Below, piece after piece: positions 15,525-23,821 of a stretch of DNA of 29,397 nt. Position 1 is the first letter of the stretch, and every line of letters begins with the position of its first letter. Origin of the DNA: JAGPUQ01 sp041594335 (lineage in GTDB: Bacteria; Pseudomonadota; Gammaproteobacteria; Pseudomonadales; Porticoccaceae); assembly GCA_041594335.1 (NCBI GenBank), contig JBFHML010000031.1, positions 1 to 29,397 on the forward strand, given 5' to 3'. The position numbers were made by a program, and so were the translations under genes. Below the pieces are notes generated by a model. It was given only the letters and a program-made list of their open reading frames with translations. It had not been told where the DNA came from and did no database searches.

Positions 15525-16688
15525 ATGACCTCGGATCTCTTGCAGTCCACCTTCGATAATGGCGTACGGATCGTCAGCAGTACCCGGCCGGGTGACCGTT
15601 TCGCGCTCGGCCTATGGCTCTATCACGGCAGCCGCCACGAATCCCCGGCGCAGGCCGGTTACACGCATCTGCTGGAACATCTGTGGTTTGCCGGGGCCGC
15701 TACCCGCCATCGGAACGCACGGCTTGGATTTTCTGTGGCCGATTCGGTCAACGCTCGCACCGGGCGCGAACTGACAGCACTGTATGGCTGCGTGCCGCAG
15801 GATCAATGGCAAGCGCTGACGGCTCTCCTGTGCACCACACTGGTGACGCCATGCTTTGGTGACCAAGATCTGGTGCGGGAACGCGCGGCGATCGCGCGCG
15901 AGCGCGCGTCGCACGCGGCAGGTCGGACGGAAGATCTAGCCTGTGCTGCGCTCTGGCCGGCGCATCCGCTGGGCCGCCCGGTCGCCGGCCCCCCCGGCGC
16001 ATTGGCCACGGCGACCGCCGCCGACCTACGGCACTATCACAGCACACTGCTGCAGGGCGCCCGGCTCTGCGTGGTTGCCGTGGGGCCGGCACCCCACAGC
16101 GCCGTGGTGGATGCCTGCCGAGGACTCGAGACGCTGCCCCAGGGTACTGCGGCCGAGGCTGAACCGCCGCGGCTACCCAGCACCCCCGGAACCTCGTCCG
16201 ACCGCCTGGAAAACCCGCTGTGGGCTCTACCTATGCCGGGCTGGACCGCCCGCGACTTTCACTGCCTGCTCCTCGTCGAGCGATGCTGTGCTGCGGTGGC
16301 ACAGCAATCCGCCAGCGTGCGGCGGCCCCCTTGGCTGACCGGCACCCGACTGACGCTGTTCAGCGACGTCGGTCTGCTCCTGATCGAAGCTGCAGCGCCC
16401 GTTCGGCAACGCGCCGACTGCCACGCCACGCTGGACCGGGCGTTCGCCACCCTGGCCGCCAGCGGCCTCCACAAGGCGATTCTGCAACGGGTGGCGGACA
16501 CCCTATACGCGGAGGTAACGGACGATTCAGAACCATTGCGGCTGGTGCATCGTCTCGGACGCGAACTGAGTTATCGATCACAAGTAGCGCAACTGCAGTC
16601 GCATCGAGCGGCCCTGGACGCAGTCACCCCCGAGGCCGTGGGCGACGTTTTGCGCCACGCTTGGCAGGCCCGCCGGGCCTGGCGGTGA
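15525..16688 (+). CDS. Short M16 (pitrilysin/PqqF-like) zinc metallopeptidase homolog
   Basis: This 387-residue protein carries the inverted zinc motif HxxEH as His48-Leu-Leu-Glu51-His52 (YTHLLEHLWFAG). The third ligand is probably Glu126 in RERAAIARERASH, 74 residues after His52 as in M16 peptidases; NARTGRELTALYG is the usual block in between. The first half is a normal M16 domain and the second half a weakly conserved inactive-type domain, slightly short for the family (about 420-450 residues). Active residues are present, so it may cleave peptides. It begins 68 bases beyond the sigma-54 site of the divergent importer operon; no ribosome-binding site is obvious before the ATG. The substrate is unknown. 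Confidence 0.75.
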   Translation: MTSDLLQSTFDNGVRIVSSTRPGDRFALGLWLYHGSRHESPAQAGYTHLLEHLWFAGAATRHRNARLGFSVADSVNARTGRELTALYGCVPQDQWQALTALLCTTLVTPCFGDQDLVRERAAIARERASHAAGRTEDLACAALWPAHPLGRPVAGPPGALATATAADLRHYHSTLLQGARLCVVAVGPAPHSAVVDACRGLETLPQGTAAEAEPPRLPSTPGTSSDRLENPLWALPMPGWTARDFHCLLLVERCCAAVAQQSASVRRPPWLTGTRLTLFSDVGLLLIEAAAPVRQRADCHATLDRAFATLAASGLHKAILQRVADTLYAEVTDDSEPLRLVHRLGRELSYRSQVAQLQSHRAALDAVTPEAVGDVLRHAWQARRAWR

Positions 16689-16698
16689 AGCCAGGCCC
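16675..16698. terminator. Hairpin at the end of the M16 gene, possible bidirectional terminator
   Basis: GGGCCTGG and CCAGGCCC form an 8-bp stem around an 8-base loop that contains the TGA of the M16 gene. The SnoaL-like gene ends 19 bases away on the other strand. There is no T-tract, so the call rests on position and stem stability. Confidence 0.35.
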
Positions 16699-16716
16699 CA
16701 GCCGAGCAAACCGCCA

Positions 16717-17169
16717 CTAGCGCAGGCGGGGACCAGCCGATGCCTGGGCCCAACCCTCCGCCAACTTCGCCCAGTGGTAGAGGTGGAACACTCGCTTGGC
16801 GAACTTCCAGCGGCCGTTTTCCTTGCGGTACTGATCCTCATAGTAGCCACAGGCGGTCACGGATTCACCCTGTTCGGTCGCACGAATCTCCACCGCACAT
16901 TTACCGGTCGCATGCTCGCCGTCGACTTCAATGACATGGTTCTGAATAAAGGGCTTGGGGCCGATGTTCCCGACCTGATCGACGTAGAGCTTGCGCATTT
17001 CGTCACGGCCGCGCCAAGCCAGATCCCCCAAGTAAAACTCGCCGTCTTCAGTAAACATTTCCAGCAGCGCGGGACCGTCTTGGGCCACCACCGCATAACA
17101 GTAGCGCGCGGTGAGCTCGCGGATCTGGTCCTTGTCCTCCAACACTTGGAGCCGTTGTTCGAGACTCAT
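16717..17169 (-). CDS. SnoaL-like / NTF2-fold protein
   Basis: This 150-residue protein has one cone-shaped NTF2-like domain of the SnoaL_4 type: the helix EDKDQIRELTARYCYAVVAQD, the segment LLEMFTEDGEFYLGD, and strands ending ENGRWKFAKRVFHLYHW. Relatives include ketosteroid-isomerase-like enzymes, polyketide cyclases and dehydratases; Tyr and Asp residues near the cavity (RYCY, EDGEF) would fit an acid/base role. The ATG has a perfect AGGAGGT 5 bases upstream. It lies 88 bases after a SCP-x-type thiolase on the same strand, which suggests a role in sterol or other acyl-CoA breakdown. The substrate cannot be named. Confidence 0.82.
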   Translation of the reverse strand: MSLEQRLQVLEDKDQIRELTARYCYAVVAQDGPALLEMFTEDGEFYLGDLAWRGRDEMRKLYVDQVGNIGPKPFIQNHVIEVDGEHATGKCAVEIRATEQGESVTACGYYEDQYRKENGRWKFAKRVFHLYHWAKLAEGWAQASAGPRLR

Positions 17170-17257
17170 GTATGACCTCCTCAGTAAGACCCCGGGCGAT
17201 CCACAGGTGCCAACCCCCCCGAGGCGACACAGCGTCAGGCTATGCCCACACTGGCCT

Positions 17258-18448
17258 TCAGCGAACCAAAATAGTCAGGGTGGTCGCCGCGGTATCGTCT
17301 TCGATCCAGCCACCCCCATTTTGCGCCATTCCCACCCGTGCCCCCGCAACCTGCCGCGCGCCGCAACGACCGCGCAGCTGATCGGCAATCTCCACAATCT
17401 GGGCACATCCCGTGGCGCCCACCGGGTGCCCCTTCGCGACCAAACCGCCACTGGTATTGACCGGAATCCGACCTCCCGGCCCCAGATCCCCGTCATGCAA
17501 CAGCCGCAGCCCTTCCCCGGGCCGACACAAACCGAGCTCCTCTACATAGATCAGCTCAGCGGGAGAAGCGGCATCGTGGAGCTCGACCACGTCGATCTCC
17601 TCGGGCCCGACACCGGCCGCGGCATAGGCCTTGGCCGCCGCCCGGCTATTACAAGAGGCCCCTCCCGGCTGTCCTGAAACCAGGGTGATCGTGGCCACGC
17701 GGACCGCATCCAGGCCACGCGCGCGGGCGAACTCGGGGGCGCAGAAAACCAGTACCGCGGCGCCATCCCCAATCGGCGAGCACATCGCGAGTTTCAGCGG
17801 ATCGATGATGGTGCGTCCGGCCAGAATTTCTTCAAAGGTCATGCCGCCTTGAAATTGCGCCTTGGGATTCAGGGCACCGAAGCCATGACTCTTGGCCGCC
17901 ACCCGCGCAAAGTCCTCGATCGTGGCACCGGTTTGTGCCATGTACTTACGCGCTTTACCGGCGTAGATATCCATGAATCCCGAACGGCCGGGGGCACTGC
18001 CCGCGGTCAGCGGATCATCGGACCCGGTTTCGGCCCGAATCTCCTCGAGATCCATCGCCGCAATCAAGGCACGAAACGGCACCATCTTATCCGGATGGGT
18101 CATCTTCTCAGCGCCGATCGCCAGCGCTACATCCGCCTGCCCAGCGGCAACCGACAACCACGCCAGGTGCGCGGCGCTGGAGGCCGAAGCGCAGGCATTC
18201 TCGACGTTGATGATGGGCTTTCCGAGCAACCCGCTGTCGCGCAACGCAACCTGCCCGGTGATCATTTCCTGGCCGGTCAACAGCCCGGCCGCGGCATTAC
18301 CAAAAAACACGGTATCGACGTCCTCCGGGCCGATACCGGCATCGGTGAATGCCTCCCGCAGGGCGTCGCCGACCAGACTGCGAATACTGGCATCTGGATA
18401 TTTGCCGAACCGGGTCATGCCGGTGCCGCCGATCATCACTTCACGCAC
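17258..18448 (-). CDS. Thiolase, SCP-x / nonspecific lipid-transfer type
   Basis: This 396-residue thiolase-fold protein has the nucleophilic Cys in VENACASASSAAHLAWLS and the C-terminal NTSGGLVAKGHPVGATG block with its catalytic His. The region that reads HDCF in many SCP-x thiolases is HDAASPAELIYVEELG here. Enzymes of this group cleave 3-ketoacyl-CoA or act in retro-aldol reactions on sterol side chains. The latter usually need a DUF35 OB-fold partner, and none is encoded in this window. Translation starts at GTG with GGGAGG 8 bases upstream. It is 20 bases downstream of the VOC gene, so the two are almost certainly co-transcribed. Confidence 0.85.
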   Translation of the reverse strand: MREVMIGGTGMTRFGKYPDASIRSLVGDALREAFTDAGIGPEDVDTVFFGNAAAGLLTGQEMITGQVALRDSGLLGKPIINVENACASASSAAHLAWLSVAAGQADVALAIGAEKMTHPDKMVPFRALIAAMDLEEIRAETGSDDPLTAGSAPGRSGFMDIYAGKARKYMAQTGATIEDFARVAAKSHGFGALNPKAQFQGGMTFEEILAGRTIIDPLKLAMCSPIGDGAAVLVFCAPEFARARGLDAVRVATITLVSGQPGGASCNSRAAAKAYAAAGVGPEEIDVVELHDAASPAELIYVEELGLCRPGEGLRLLHDGDLGPGGRIPVNTSGGLVAKGHPVGATGCAQIVEIADQLRGRCGARQVAGARVGMAQNGGGWIEDDTAATTLTILVR

Positions 18449-18468
18449 GTATAGTTCCTCCCCGCTGA

Positions 18469-18876
18469 TTATTCTGGATAAACGATAAACTCTAGGAGAT
18501 TGCCATCCGGATCACGGATATAGGTACTCATGCCCGCCTCGGCACCCCCAGCGCGCCCTCCCTGCCGCGCCACCGGCCCAAGCACCACCGGAGTGCCCAG
18601 CGAGGCGATCAGCGACGCCAGCGCCTCGGCACCACCTTCCCAAACGAAACAGAAATCGCCACAACCCGGCTTTGCAGCCGGCCCACGCAAGCTGAAGTCC
18701 TCTGACTGCCAAAGCGCAGGCGCATGGAAATTGATGCGATGATCGCCAAAGCACACCGAATACACGATCGGCGCATAGTCCTCGGAAACGGCACAGCCGA
18801 GCGCCCGATAGAACGCCAGCATAGCCGGCATGTCCTGGACCGGTACTGCGACATGGTCGATAGCCTGGATACCCAT
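18469..18876 (-). CDS. VOC-family (glyoxalase/dioxygenase fold) protein
   Basis: This 135-residue protein is a single VOC module. The first metal-ligand strand is IDHVAVPVQDMPAMLAFYRALG (His of DHVAV), the second includes HRINFHAPA, and the C-terminal strand has the family's YIRDPDGNLLEFIVYPE with the metal-binding Glu. A metal-dependent lyase, epimerase or dioxygenase role is possible. The sequence is closer to general VOC proteins than to lactoylglutathione lyase. GGAGG lies 7 bases before the ATG. It is the first large gene of a four-member minus-strand unit ending in thiolase and SnoaL-like genes, which points to a catabolic CoA pathway rather than methylglyoxal detoxification. Confidence 0.85.
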   Translation of the reverse strand: MGIQAIDHVAVPVQDMPAMLAFYRALGCAVSEDYAPIVYSVCFGDHRINFHAPALWQSEDFSLRGPAAKPGCGDFCFVWEGGAEALASLIASLGTPVVLGPVARQGGRAGGAEAGMSTYIRDPDGNLLEFIVYPE

Positions 18877-18879
18877 CGG

Positions 18880-19011
18880 TTAGCCTCCACAGGTACCGGA
18901 AGCATATTCACTGAGGAGATGGGCGACGGGCAAGACACGGTCGCCCCGCTGCGGTTCACCCGCATCGTCATGGGATGGATCGCGTGCCGCGGCAAACCCG
19001 GCCACCGCCAT
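18880..19011 (-). CDS. Small ORF of 43 codons upstream of the VOC gene
   Basis: On the minus strand an ATG at 19011 is preceded by AGGAGG about 7-8 bases upstream, the best ribosome-binding site in this part of the window. The frame encodes 43 residues starting MAVAGFAAARDPSHDDAG and ending EYASGTCGG, and stops with TAA three bases before the VOC ATG; the ribosome-binding site of the VOC gene lies inside its last codons. The protein is hydrophilic with a short Ala-rich start and one Cys. I do not recognise a family. It could be a leader peptide coupling translation of the operon or a small protein; chance cannot be excluded. Confidence 0.5.
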   Translation of the reverse strand: MAVAGFAAARDPSHDDAGEPQRGDRVLPVAHLLSEYASGTCGG

Positions 19012-19113
19012 GGCGGCCCCTCCTATTATTGTGGAGAAGATACTACCACGGGGTAGAGAACCGGAGGATAGCGCCTCCTGGCACGGGCAAAGCAGCCGCC
19101 GAATCCGTGTGGT

Positions 19114-20043
19114 TCAGCGCAGACCGGCGGGCAGCGAAAACCGAATGTCCTCGCGGATACCCTCGCTTTCCGCACTCTCGGCTACACCGAGCGCAGTCAG
19201 CCGCGCAATCACCTCGCGTACCAGTTCTTCCGGTGCCGAGGCCCCTGCCGTCAGGCCGATCACGTCAACCTCGCGTAGCCAATCGGGCTCGATCTGTGCG
19301 GCACTGTCGATCAGATACGCGCGACTACCGCACCGTTCGGCGAGTTCGCGCAGACGATTGGAATTGGAACTGTTCGGTGAACCGACTACCAGCACCAGCT
19401 GGCACTCCAGAGCCAGCTGCTTGACTGCGTCTTGGCGGTTCTGGGTGGCGTAGCAGATGTCCTCCTTGCGCGGTCCGGCTATCGCCGGAAAACGTTCGCG
19501 CAACAGCGCGATAATCCGCGCGGTGTCGTCCATGGACAAGGTCGTCTGCGTGACATAGGCGAGGTTGTCGGGCTGGCTCACCTCGAGCGCGCGGGCATCG
19601 GCCTCATCTTCGACCAGATAGATACACCCAGCTTCGCTCTGGTACTGCCCCATGGTGCCCTCGACCTCCGGATGCCCGCGATGGCCGATCAAGATGCAAT
19701 CGCGCCCTGCGCGGGCGTGAGCAGCAACTTCGATATGCACCTTAGTCACCAAGGGACAGGTCGCGTCGAATACCCGTAACCCTCGATCCTGCGCGGCATC
19801 ACGCACTGCACGCGACACACCGTGTGCGCTGAAGACCAAGGTCGCGCCGTCCGGCACTGCATCGATTTCTTCCACGAAGACCGCGCCTCGGCGCCGTAAT
19901 CCGTCCACCACATACTTGTTGTGCACGACTTCGTGGCGAACATGGATAGGCGCGCCGAAACGATCCAGCGCACGTTCGACAATATCGATCGCGCGATCCA
20001 CGCCGGCACAGAAACCGCGCGGATTCGCCAATAGCAGCCTCAC
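19114..20043 (-). CDS. ispH: 4-hydroxy-3-methylbut-2-enyl diphosphate reductase
   Basis: This 309-residue iron-sulfur enzyme does the last step of the MEP isoprenoid pathway, reducing HMBPP to IPP and DMAPP. The three cluster-binding cysteines are visible in NPRGFCAGVDRAI (Cys12), FDATCPLVTKVH (Cys96) and KEDICYATQNRQ (about Cys197). Active-site residues sit in HEVVHN, GHRGHPEVEGTMGQ and GSPNSSNSNRLRELA. It starts with GTG, overlapping the fkpB stop as GTGA (20040-20043). It is the last gene of the ribF-ileS-lspA-fkpB-ispH run, as in many Gammaproteobacteria. Confidence 0.97.
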   Translation of the reverse strand: MRLLLANPRGFCAGVDRAIDIVERALDRFGAPIHVRHEVVHNKYVVDGLRRRGAVFVEEIDAVPDGATLVFSAHGVSRAVRDAAQDRGLRVFDATCPLVTKVHIEVAAHARAGRDCILIGHRGHPEVEGTMGQYQSEAGCIYLVEDEADARALEVSQPDNLAYVTQTTLSMDDTARIIALLRERFPAIAGPRKEDICYATQNRQDAVKQLALECQLVLVVGSPNSSNSNRLRELAERCGSRAYLIDSAAQIEPDWLREVDVIGLTAGASAPEELVREVIARLTALGVAESAESEGIREDIRFSLPAGLR

Positions 20044-20492
20044 GGTGTCACCTCTGCCGTCACCCCACGAATCGCCACCACGAAAACCAGCTCGCGCCCT
20101 GCCAGCGGATGATTGAAGTCGACTGTCACTCGCTCGTCCTCGACGGCGGTCACCACCCCCGGCAAGCTCCCGGACGCCACTCCAAAATCAACGACCAACC
20201 CGGGTTCGGGCGTTACCGTCGCCGGGAACCGATGGCGCGCCAACGTCATCACATTGGCCGGGCTACCGGTTCCAAACGCCTGCTCTGGAGGCAGGCGAAA
20301 ACGCTGCTCGGCACCGTACCGCAGGCCCAACAGGCACCGCTCAAACCCCTCCGGCAAAGTGCCGTCGCCAACGCAAAGCACGGCGGGATCGCGATCAAAG
20401 TTGCTGTCCACCACCGTACCGTCAGGCAACTCGATCGCGAAATGCAAGGTTACTGCACAGCCGCGCTCGATCGCCAAATCGCGCTCGGTCAT
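20040..20492 (-). CDS. fkpB: FKBP-type peptidyl-prolyl isomerase, SlpA/FkpB
   Basis: This 150-residue protein is close to E. coli FkpB (149). The FKBP half-barrel is visible (LHFAIELPDGTVVDSNFDRDPAVLCVGDGTLPEGFERCLLGL), interrupted by the insert-in-flap chaperone domain (FRLPPEQAFGTGSPANV...), and it ends in VDFNHPLAGRELVFVVAI, the motif that closes SlyD-like proteins. There is no signal peptide, so it acts in the cytoplasm as a proline isomerase and folding helper. It overlaps lspA upstream (ATGA) and ispH downstream (GTGA), so the three are tightly coupled. Confidence 0.94.
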   Translation of the reverse strand: MTERDLAIERGCAVTLHFAIELPDGTVVDSNFDRDPAVLCVGDGTLPEGFERCLLGLRYGAEQRFRLPPEQAFGTGSPANVMTLARHRFPATVTPEPGLVVDFGVASGSLPGVVTAVEDERVTVDFNHPLAGRELVFVVAIRGVTAEVTP

Positions 20493-20998
20493 GCCTCGGC
20501 CTCCCGATCACCGCGCAACAGCAGGAGCAACAGCAACCCCGCCCCAATCGTGATTGCCGCATCCGCGATATTGAACGCCGGCCAGTAGAACTCGTGATAA
20601 TGCAGTTGAATGAAATCGACCACATGCCCGAACCGCAACCGATCAATCAGGTTACCGACCGCACCACCGAGCACGAGCGCCAACGCCCAGGGTTCGAGCC
20701 GCGCCTGTGCCGGCAGCCGATACAACCACACCAGGATGAGCGCGGCCACAACCAGTGCAACGCCGCTAAATAGCCAATGCTGCCAGCCGCCGGCATCGCT
20801 GAGTAAGCTGAAGGCTGCGCCCTTGTTGAACAACAGCGTCAGATTGAAAAATCCCGTGACGACCACCGGCTCGGCGTACATCAGCAACTGCAACGCCATC
20901 GCCTTGGTCCACTGATCGAGCACTACCACGGCAGCGGCCACGGCATACCAGACAACCCGTGTGCGCCAATTGCCGAAAACGAACCGGGGACGCGACAT
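20489..20998 (-). CDS. lspA: Lipoprotein signal peptidase (signal peptidase II)
   Basis: This 169-residue inner-membrane aspartic protease has four helices. The two catalytic aspartates are in VGNLIDRLRFGHVVDFI and FNIADAAITIGAG, the conserved C and D boxes; the N-terminal block VVLDQWTKAMA is also typical. It removes signal peptides from prolipoproteins after diacylglyceryl transfer. The ATG lies 6 bases after the ileS stop, and its own stop overlaps the fkpB start. The ileS-lspA pairing is a classic gene order. Confidence 0.97.
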   Translation of the reverse strand: MSRPRFVFGNWRTRVVWYAVAAAVVVLDQWTKAMALQLLMYAEPVVVTGFFNLTLLFNKGAAFSLLSDAGGWQHWLFSGVALVVAALILVWLYRLPAQARLEPWALALVLGGAVGNLIDRLRFGHVVDFIQLHYHEFYWPAFNIADAAITIGAGLLLLLLLRGDREAEA

Positions 20999-21004
20999 CC
21001 GGAA

Positions 21005-23821
21005 TCAGGCCACGTGACGAATTTCGCCGCTGCCGGCGACATTCGTCACGCAACGGTCGCACAATTCAGGATGCGCTGCGCACTCGCCGACACTGGCCCG
21101 ACGATGCCAACAACGCACACATTTGACATGTGCGGACGGACTCAGCCGCACCCGCAACCCGTCGATCGGTGTCTCGCACGCCCCGTCGGCCGCCGCCGCA
21201 ATGGGCTGCAGACGCGCCTCCGATGTCAACAGCACAAAGCGCAATTCGTCTCCGAGCTTGGCCAGCACAGTCTGGAGGGGGGCGGCGGCGTAGAGCACGA
21301 CTTCCGCATCTAGGGAGCCCCGTACCGCTCCGGCGTTACGCTGGGTCTCGAGCTCGCGGTTGACCGCTTCCTTCACTGCCATGATCTGCGCCCACTCCTC
21401 ACGCGACAAGGGCTCGTCTGCGCCCATCCGAGGCAATTCAAACCACTCTGCGAGTTGCACGGAAACCGCGCGTTCTCCCGGCAAGCATTGCCAGACTTCC
21501 TCCGCGGTAAAGCTGAGGATGGGGGCAATCCAACGCACCAACGCCTCGGCAATTTGGTATAGGGCGGTTTGCGCCGAGCGCCGCGCCAAGCTGTCCGGCT
21601 GACAGGTGTACTGGCGGTCCTTGATGATGTCGATGTAAAAGCCACCCAGATCGGCAACACAGAACTGGTGCAATTTCTGGTAGATATGATGGAAGCCGTA
21701 ATCCAGATAGCGACCGGTGATTTCGTCTTGCAGGCGGGCTGTACGATCCACGGCCCAGCGATCCAGCTGCAGCATGTCCGCGAAGGACACACTGTCCCGC
21801 TGCGGATCGAATCCCTCGAGGTTGGCGAGCAGATAGCGCAAGGTATTGCGGATCCGCCGGTAGGAGTCTGCCGTGCGCTTGAGGATTTCATCCGACACCG
21901 ATAGCTCGCCGCTAAAATCCGTGGCGGCCACCCACAACCGCAGAACGTCTGCCCCCAACTCGTTGATCACTTGCTGCGGCGCGACCACATTGCCGAGGGA
22001 CTTGGACATCTTGCGCCCCTGAGCGTCGACCGTGAACCCGTGGGTAAGTACGGCCCGGTAGGGCGCATCGCCGTGAATCGCGATCGCGGTCTTCAGAGAA
22101 GATTGAAACCAACCGCGGTGTTGATCCGAACCCTCGAGGTAGAGATCCGCCGGATAGTGCAGCTGCGAGCGCCGCTCTAACACCGCTGCGTGACTGACGC
22201 CGGAATCGAACCAGACGTCCAAGGTATCCGTCACCTTGGCGTAACGATCCGCTTCTGAGCCCAGGATCTCGGCGGGATCAAGGTCATACCAGGCATCGAT
22301 GCCCCCGCGCTCGACGCGCTCGGCCACGGCTTCGATCAATCGCGGCGTCTCCGGATGCGGAGCGCCGGTCTCCCGATCGACGAAGAGCGCGATGGGCACA
22401 CCCCAAGTGCGCTGCCGAGATATGCACCAATCGGGACTGTTGCCCAGCATGGCTTCCATCCGCGCCCGGCCCCAGTCTGGAAACCAGTCGACCCGGGCCA
22501 CCGCGGCAAAGGCATCATGTAATAGCCCGCGCTCGCGCATGCTGATGAACCACTGCGGCGTGGCGCGAAAGATCAGTGGCGTCTTGGTGCGCCAGCAGTG
22601 CGGATAACTGTGGACGATCTTTTCACAGGCGAGCAGCGCGCCGCGCTCTCGCAAGAGTTCGACGATGGGTTCGTCAACCTTGTAGACATGCTGTCCGGCG
22701 AACAGCTCCACACCCTCGCGGAATAAGCCATGGTCGTCGATACAGTTCAAGGTGCCAATGCCATACCGACTCGCGACCTGAAAGTCGTCTACCCCATGAT
22801 CCGGCGCCGTGTGCACAGCCCCGGTGCCCGCCTCCAACGTGACATGGTCACCGAGCACGATCGGAACCTCGCGCGGGTAGAACGGATGACGCAGCGTCAG
22901 CCCCTCGAGAACCGCGCCCTTACACTGGGCGAGGATCTCGGCGCCGTCGGCGCCGATCCGTTGGACCACCGTGGCGACGAGCTCGCGGGCGAGCAGCAAC
23001 CGGCGCGCACCGTCCGCGGTAGGGACCTGCACGAGGGCGTAATCCAAGTCCGCATTGACCGCTACCGCCTGATTGGCCGGCAGCGTCCAGGGCGTAGTCG
23101 TCCAGATCGCCACCGCCACAGGGCCACGTCCAGGCGCGACGCCCAGCACCTCTTCCAGACGCGCTGGCTCCACCACGGGGAAGGCGACATCGATGGCAAA
23201 GGAAGTCTTGTCGTGATATTCGACTTCGGCCTCAGCCAGCGCCGAGCCCCCGACTACGCTCCAGTACACTGGCTTGTAGCCGCGCACCAGATGACCTTGG
23301 GCCGCAATCCGCCCCAGAGCCCGAATGATGTCGGCTTCATAGCGGAAATCCATGCTCAGATAAGGCTCGCTCCAATCGCCGAGCACACCGAGACGAATAA
23401 AATCGCGTCGCTGACGTTCGATCTGACTCGCCGCGTACTCGCGACACTTGGCGCGAAAAGCACGTGCATCGAGCTTCGTCCCCACCTTGCCCCAGCGCTG
23501 TTCGACCTGGTGCTCAATGGGCAGACCGTGACAATCCCAACCCGGGACATAAGGCGCATCGTAACCGGCAAGCGTCCGCGCCTTGACAATGATGTCCTTG
23601 AGAATCTTGTTGACCGCGTGGCCGATGTGGATATCGCCATTGGCGTAGGGCGGGCCATCGTGCAGGACGAATCGCTCGCGCCCGGCACGCGCCGCACGGA
23701 TCCGGCCATACAGATCCAACTCCTGCCACTGCTGGAGCATGCCGGGCTCCCGTTGGGCAAGATTTGCCTTCATGGGGAAACGGGTTTTGGGAAGATTCAG
23801 GGTCGCTTTGTAGTCCGTCAT
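21005..23821 (-). CDS. ileS: Isoleucyl-tRNA synthetase
   Basis: This 938-residue class I synthetase has the usual bacterial length. It carries the HIGH motif (PYANGDIHIGHAVNKILKD), the KMSKS motif (GRKMSKSLGNVVAPQQ), the CP1 editing domain between them (WTTTPWTLPANQAV and GTGAVHTAPDHGVDDF) and a C-terminal zinc knuckle (CVRCWHRRASVGECAAHPELCDRC). It charges tRNA-Ile and edits valine. The presence of the C-terminal zinc site fits the IleS1 type, which is usually mupirocin-sensitive. Its ATG overlaps the ribF stop (ATGA, 23818-23821). Confidence 0.98.
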   Translation of the reverse strand: MTDYKATLNLPKTRFPMKANLAQREPGMLQQWQELDLYGRIRAARAGRERFVLHDGPPYANGDIHIGHAVNKILKDIIVKARTLAGYDAPYVPGWDCHGLPIEHQVEQRWGKVGTKLDARAFRAKCREYAASQIERQRRDFIRLGVLGDWSEPYLSMDFRYEADIIRALGRIAAQGHLVRGYKPVYWSVVGGSALAEAEVEYHDKTSFAIDVAFPVVEPARLEEVLGVAPGRGPVAVAIWTTTPWTLPANQAVAVNADLDYALVQVPTADGARRLLLARELVATVVQRIGADGAEILAQCKGAVLEGLTLRHPFYPREVPIVLGDHVTLEAGTGAVHTAPDHGVDDFQVASRYGIGTLNCIDDHGLFREGVELFAGQHVYKVDEPIVELLRERGALLACEKIVHSYPHCWRTKTPLIFRATPQWFISMRERGLLHDAFAAVARVDWFPDWGRARMEAMLGNSPDWCISRQRTWGVPIALFVDRETGAPHPETPRLIEAVAERVERGGIDAWYDLDPAEILGSEADRYAKVTDTLDVWFDSGVSHAAVLERRSQLHYPADLYLEGSDQHRGWFQSSLKTAIAIHGDAPYRAVLTHGFTVDAQGRKMSKSLGNVVAPQQVINELGADVLRLWVAATDFSGELSVSDEILKRTADSYRRIRNTLRYLLANLEGFDPQRDSVSFADMLQLDRWAVDRTARLQDEITGRYLDYGFHHIYQKLHQFCVADLGGFYIDIIKDRQYTCQPDSLARRSAQTALYQIAEALVRWIAPILSFTAEEVWQCLPGERAVSVQLAEWFELPRMGADEPLSREEWAQIMAVKEAVNRELETQRNAGAVRGSLDAEVVLYAAAPLQTVLAKLGDELRFVLLTSEARLQPIAAAADGACETPIDGLRVRLSPSAHVKCVRCWHRRASVGECAAHPELCDRCVTNVAGSGEIRHVA

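Noticed and set aside
19061..19082. GGAGG/CCTCC hairpin after ispH as an intrinsic terminator
   Set aside because: The stem is only five pairs and no T-tract follows, so it does not meet the standard for a called terminator.
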